DNA of 64,000 nt, from the NCBI RefSeq assembly GCF_030505195.1, contig NZ_CP129672.1:2142501-2206500 (forward strand), in the 5' to 3' direction. Source of the stretch: Comamonas testosteroni (GTDB lineage Bacteria; Pseudomonadota; Gammaproteobacteria; Burkholderiales; Burkholderiaceae_C). The position numbers were made by a program, and so were the translations under genes. Of this stretch, positions 62,009-64,000 are shown piece after piece (positions within the stretch are counted from its first letter, which is position 1; every line of letters starts with the position of its first letter). The notes under the pieces were generated by a model that had not been told where the DNA came from, searched no databases, and saw nothing but the letters and a program-made list of their open reading frames with translations.

Positions 62009-62818
62009 TCAGATCAGGCCGTGCGAGAGCAGATAGGTCACCACATGCGTGAGCATGGCGGCCTCGAGTCCGTAGCGCCAGAACATGATGCCTGCCAGCA
62101 GGCCATAGACGCTTTCACACACCAGCAGCTGCAGCACGACAGGCGCCGACAGATCGCCGACCACGGTCCAGTTCAGAAACACCGGAATGCAGCCGGACAA
62201 CAGGGCGGCCAGTGCGATGGCCGCCCAGCCCAGCCGCCAGTCCGGGCGCTGCCTGCGACTGCCAAAGAGCGTCCACATCAGCCACATCACGCCCGTGAGC
62301 ATGCCCAGCCTCAGCAGCAGCTCTTCGGTGATCGCGCCGTAGAACAGCTTGGGCCATAGCGGCAGGCCGTAGACCGGGTCCACAAAAGGCATGCTCTCAG
62401 GCCAGACCACGGCCAGCGTCACCAGCCAGGCCGCGCCGATCACGCCACCCGCCAGGCCGGGCAGGCTCAGCACACGAATGCCGCGCCAGGGCACGCGCCC
62501 CTCGGCCAGGGCATGAATCAAGGGCGCGCTCAGGCCCAGCTTCGGGCCCAGCCGGATCCCGAACCCCACGCTCAGTGCCAGCAGGGCGCTCAGCCCCGCC
62601 GTCACCACCCAGGTGCCCACGATCTCCGGACCGCCTCCGCTCAGAAAGCTCAGCCAGGCCGGCGGCACCGTCCAGGCCAGCGCCACCACACCAGGCAGAC
62701 CCAGCAACCACAGCAGCAAGCCCATGCGCGCGGCTGGCAAAGGCCTGGCCGCAGCGCCATGGGACAGGTGGTTGAAGGTCTGCGGCATGCCGAGCTCTGG
62801 TTCAAGCCTCTCAGTCAC
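62009..62818 (-). CDS. CPBP-family intramembrane metalloprotease-like protein
   Basis: 269 residues with about eight membrane helices and the CPBP (Abi/CAAX protease-like) motifs: the EExxxR-type GAITEELLLRLGML near 165 and a later VYGLLAGIMFWR with C-terminal LTHVVTYLLSH. Members are putative membrane proteases or bacteriocin-immunity proteins; function here is unknown. The GTG start overlaps the pepP stop by eight bases; an ATG ten codons later (62788) is an alternative. Confidence 0.8.
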   Translation of the reverse strand: MTERLEPELGMPQTFNHLSHGAAARPLPAARMGLLLWLLGLPGVVALAWTVPPAWLSFLSGGGPEIVGTWVVTAGLSALLALSVGFGIRLGPKLGLSAPLIHALAEGRVPWRGIRVLSLPGLAGGVIGAAWLVTLAVVWPESMPFVDPVYGLPLWPKLFYGAITEELLLRLGMLTGVMWLMWTLFGSRRQRPDWRLGWAAIALAALLSGCIPVFLNWTVVGDLSAPVVLQLLVCESVYGLLAGIMFWRYGLEAAMLTHVVTYLLSHGLI

Positions 62819-64000
62819 GCATCAACGCTTCGATCTCGTCGGCCTTGACGGGCACGCCGCGCGTGATGAGCTCGCAGCCAGTCTCGGTGACGATGGCATC
62901 GTCCTCGATGCGGATACCGATGTTGTGGAACTGCTCGGGCACGCCAGGCGCAGGACGCACATAGATGCCCGGCTCTATCGTCATGACCATGCCGGGGCGC
63001 AGGATGCGGCTGGGGCGATTGGCAATGGTTTCGCCCGAGATCGGGTCCTTGCGCTCGCTGACCACGCCCAGCTCGCTGGGCTCCACATAGCTGCCGCAGT
63101 CATGCACATCCATGCCCAGCCAGTGGCCGGTGCGGTGCATGTAGAACTGGAAGTAGGCACGCGACTCGATCACATCCTCGGCCGTGCCGTACTTGGTACG
63201 GTCCAGCAGCCCCAGGTCCAGCATGCCCTGGGCCAGCACGGCAACAGTGGCGTCATGCGGGTCGTTGAAGCGCTTGCCGGCCCTGGTGACGGCAATCGCC
63301 GCTTCCTGGCTGGCCAGCACCAGCTCGTACAGCGCACGCTGCGCTGCGCTGAACTTGCCGTCGGCCGGAAAGGTGCGCGTGATGTCGCTGGCATAGCCGT
63401 CCAGCTCGCAGCCTGCGTCGATGAGCACCAGCTCGCCCGCACGCACCGGCGCCTTGTCGGCCTGATAGTGCAGCACGCAGGCATTGGCGCCGGCAGCCAC
63501 GATGGAGCCGTAGGCCACGTATTGCGAGCCATGCTGGCGGAACTCGTGCAGCAGCTCGGCGTCCAGGTGGTATTCGCGCACCTCCTCGCCATTGCGGATC
63601 ATGCGGGCCGAGCGCTGCATGGCACGCACATGGGCCTGGGCACTGATCTGCGCGGCGCGGCGCATGATGTCCTGCTCATGCTCGTCCTTGAGCAGACGCA
63701 TCTCGTCCAGCAGCGCACAGGCATCGCCCTGCTGCGTGGGGCAGATCACGCCAAAGCGCGAGCGGGCTCGCACCTGGCTGAGCCAGCCTTCGACCTGTTC
63801 GGCCAGACCCTTGTGGGTGGCGAAGGGAAACCAGACACGCTCGCGGTTTTCCAGCAGGCGCGGCAGGCGGGCATCGATCTCGTCGCTGGAGAAGGCCTGC
63901 TCCATGCCCAGCCTGGCCTTGGCCGCCTCGGGCCCCAGGCGATAGCCGGTCCAGACCTCGCGCTCCAGATCCTTGGGCTGGCAGAACAGCACGCTCTTGC
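62811..64000 (-). CDS. pepP: Xaa-Pro aminopeptidase P (5' end outside the window)
   Basis: Removes N-terminal residues before proline using a di-manganese centre. About 395 C-terminal residues are present and the gene runs off the right edge (partial). The metallopeptidase M24 ligands are visible: LIDAGCELDGYASDITRTFP (two Asp), TGHWLGMDVHDCG (His), MTIEPGIYV (Glu) and GIRIEDDAIV (Glu). The N-terminal part LFCQPKDLEREVWTGYRLGP continues upstream in frame, so the GTG at 63992 is internal and not the start. Confidence 0.93.
   Translation of the reverse strand, partial: KSVLFCQPKDLEREVWTGYRLGPEAAKARLGMEQAFSSDEIDARLPRLLENRERVWFPFATHKGLAEQVEGWLSQVRARSRFGVICPTQQGDACALLDEMRLLKDEHEQDIMRRAAQISAQAHVRAMQRSARMIRNGEEVREYHLDAELLHEFRQHGSQYVAYGSIVAAGANACVLHYQADKAPVRAGELVLIDAGCELDGYASDITRTFPADGKFSAAQRALYELVLASQEAAIAVTRAGKRFNDPHDATVAVLAQGMLDLGLLDRTKYGTAEDVIESRAYFQFYMHRTGHWLGMDVHDCGSYVEPSELGVVSERKDPISGETIANRPSRILRPGMVMTIEPGIYVRPAPGVPEQFHNIGIRIEDDAIVTETGCELITRGVPVKADEIEALMRD

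Overview
This window looks like a chromosomal segment of a Comamonas-type betaproteobacterium (Comamonadaceae). The basis is the high GC content, the betaproteobacterial gene forms (ferrooxidans-type GshA, MFS/Bug-type solute systems, class II fructose-bisphosphate aldolase, a separate holA-lptE-leuS block) and two families of small intergenic repeats of a kind I associate with this family. Genus assignment is inference. There is no phage, insertion sequence, CRISPR array or tRNA gene that I can see.

Layout. (1) 1-300: on the minus strand, twin promoters and a boxA-bearing leader that most likely feed a 16S rRNA gene lying just off the left edge. (2) 0.35-10.3 kb, all minus: glutathione synthesis (gshB, gshA), potassium uptake (kup, trkH, trkA), a BenE-type benzoate carrier and proA. 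(3) 10.4-15.4 kb: a small unknown protein, then leuS-lptE-holA. (4) 15.8-33.7 kb, mixed housekeeping: mechanosensitive channel, DJ-1/PfpI protein, RHH regulator, META and NERD proteins, CnoX-like thioredoxin, an ABC exporter, purEK, Sua5/TsaC, OmpW with a lipoprotein esterase, dacB, and tsaB-rimI followed by a gene that I read as the clamp-loader psi subunit (HolD), then corA behind a structured leader. (5) 33.9-52.6 kb, all minus: an accessory catabolic region. (6) 52.8-64 kb: fadD, fba, a two-component system beside three PAP2 phosphatases, pyk, a CPBP protein and the 3' part of pepP.

The catabolic region has two modules. Module A (33.96-47.12 kb) holds an MFS permease, porin, Rieske oxygenase with its reductase and a small recombinase-like HTH protein, a Bug binding protein, a type I extradiol (VOC) dioxygenase, an aldehyde dehydrogenase, a ThDP-dependent decarboxylase-like enzyme, two SDRs and an IclR regulator. 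Module B (48.31-52.56 kb) holds a cupin, an alpha/beta hydrolase, a second closely similar IclR, an L-aspartate-dehydrogenase-family protein and a second Bug protein. Together they could import an aromatic compound, dihydroxylate it, open the ring, hydrolyse the product and process a keto-acid or aldehyde side chain. The substrate is not evident from sequence, and I do not recognise the combination as a named pathway.

Two non-coding themes cross the window. A GC-rich repeat (family A) sits directly behind twelve genes, always in the same orientation relative to the gene it follows. Other gene ends instead carry ordinary hairpin-plus-T-tract terminators. A second palindromic family (family B, AGCTGC/AGCGCTT type) is scattered between genes and in one case appears to enter a coding sequence.
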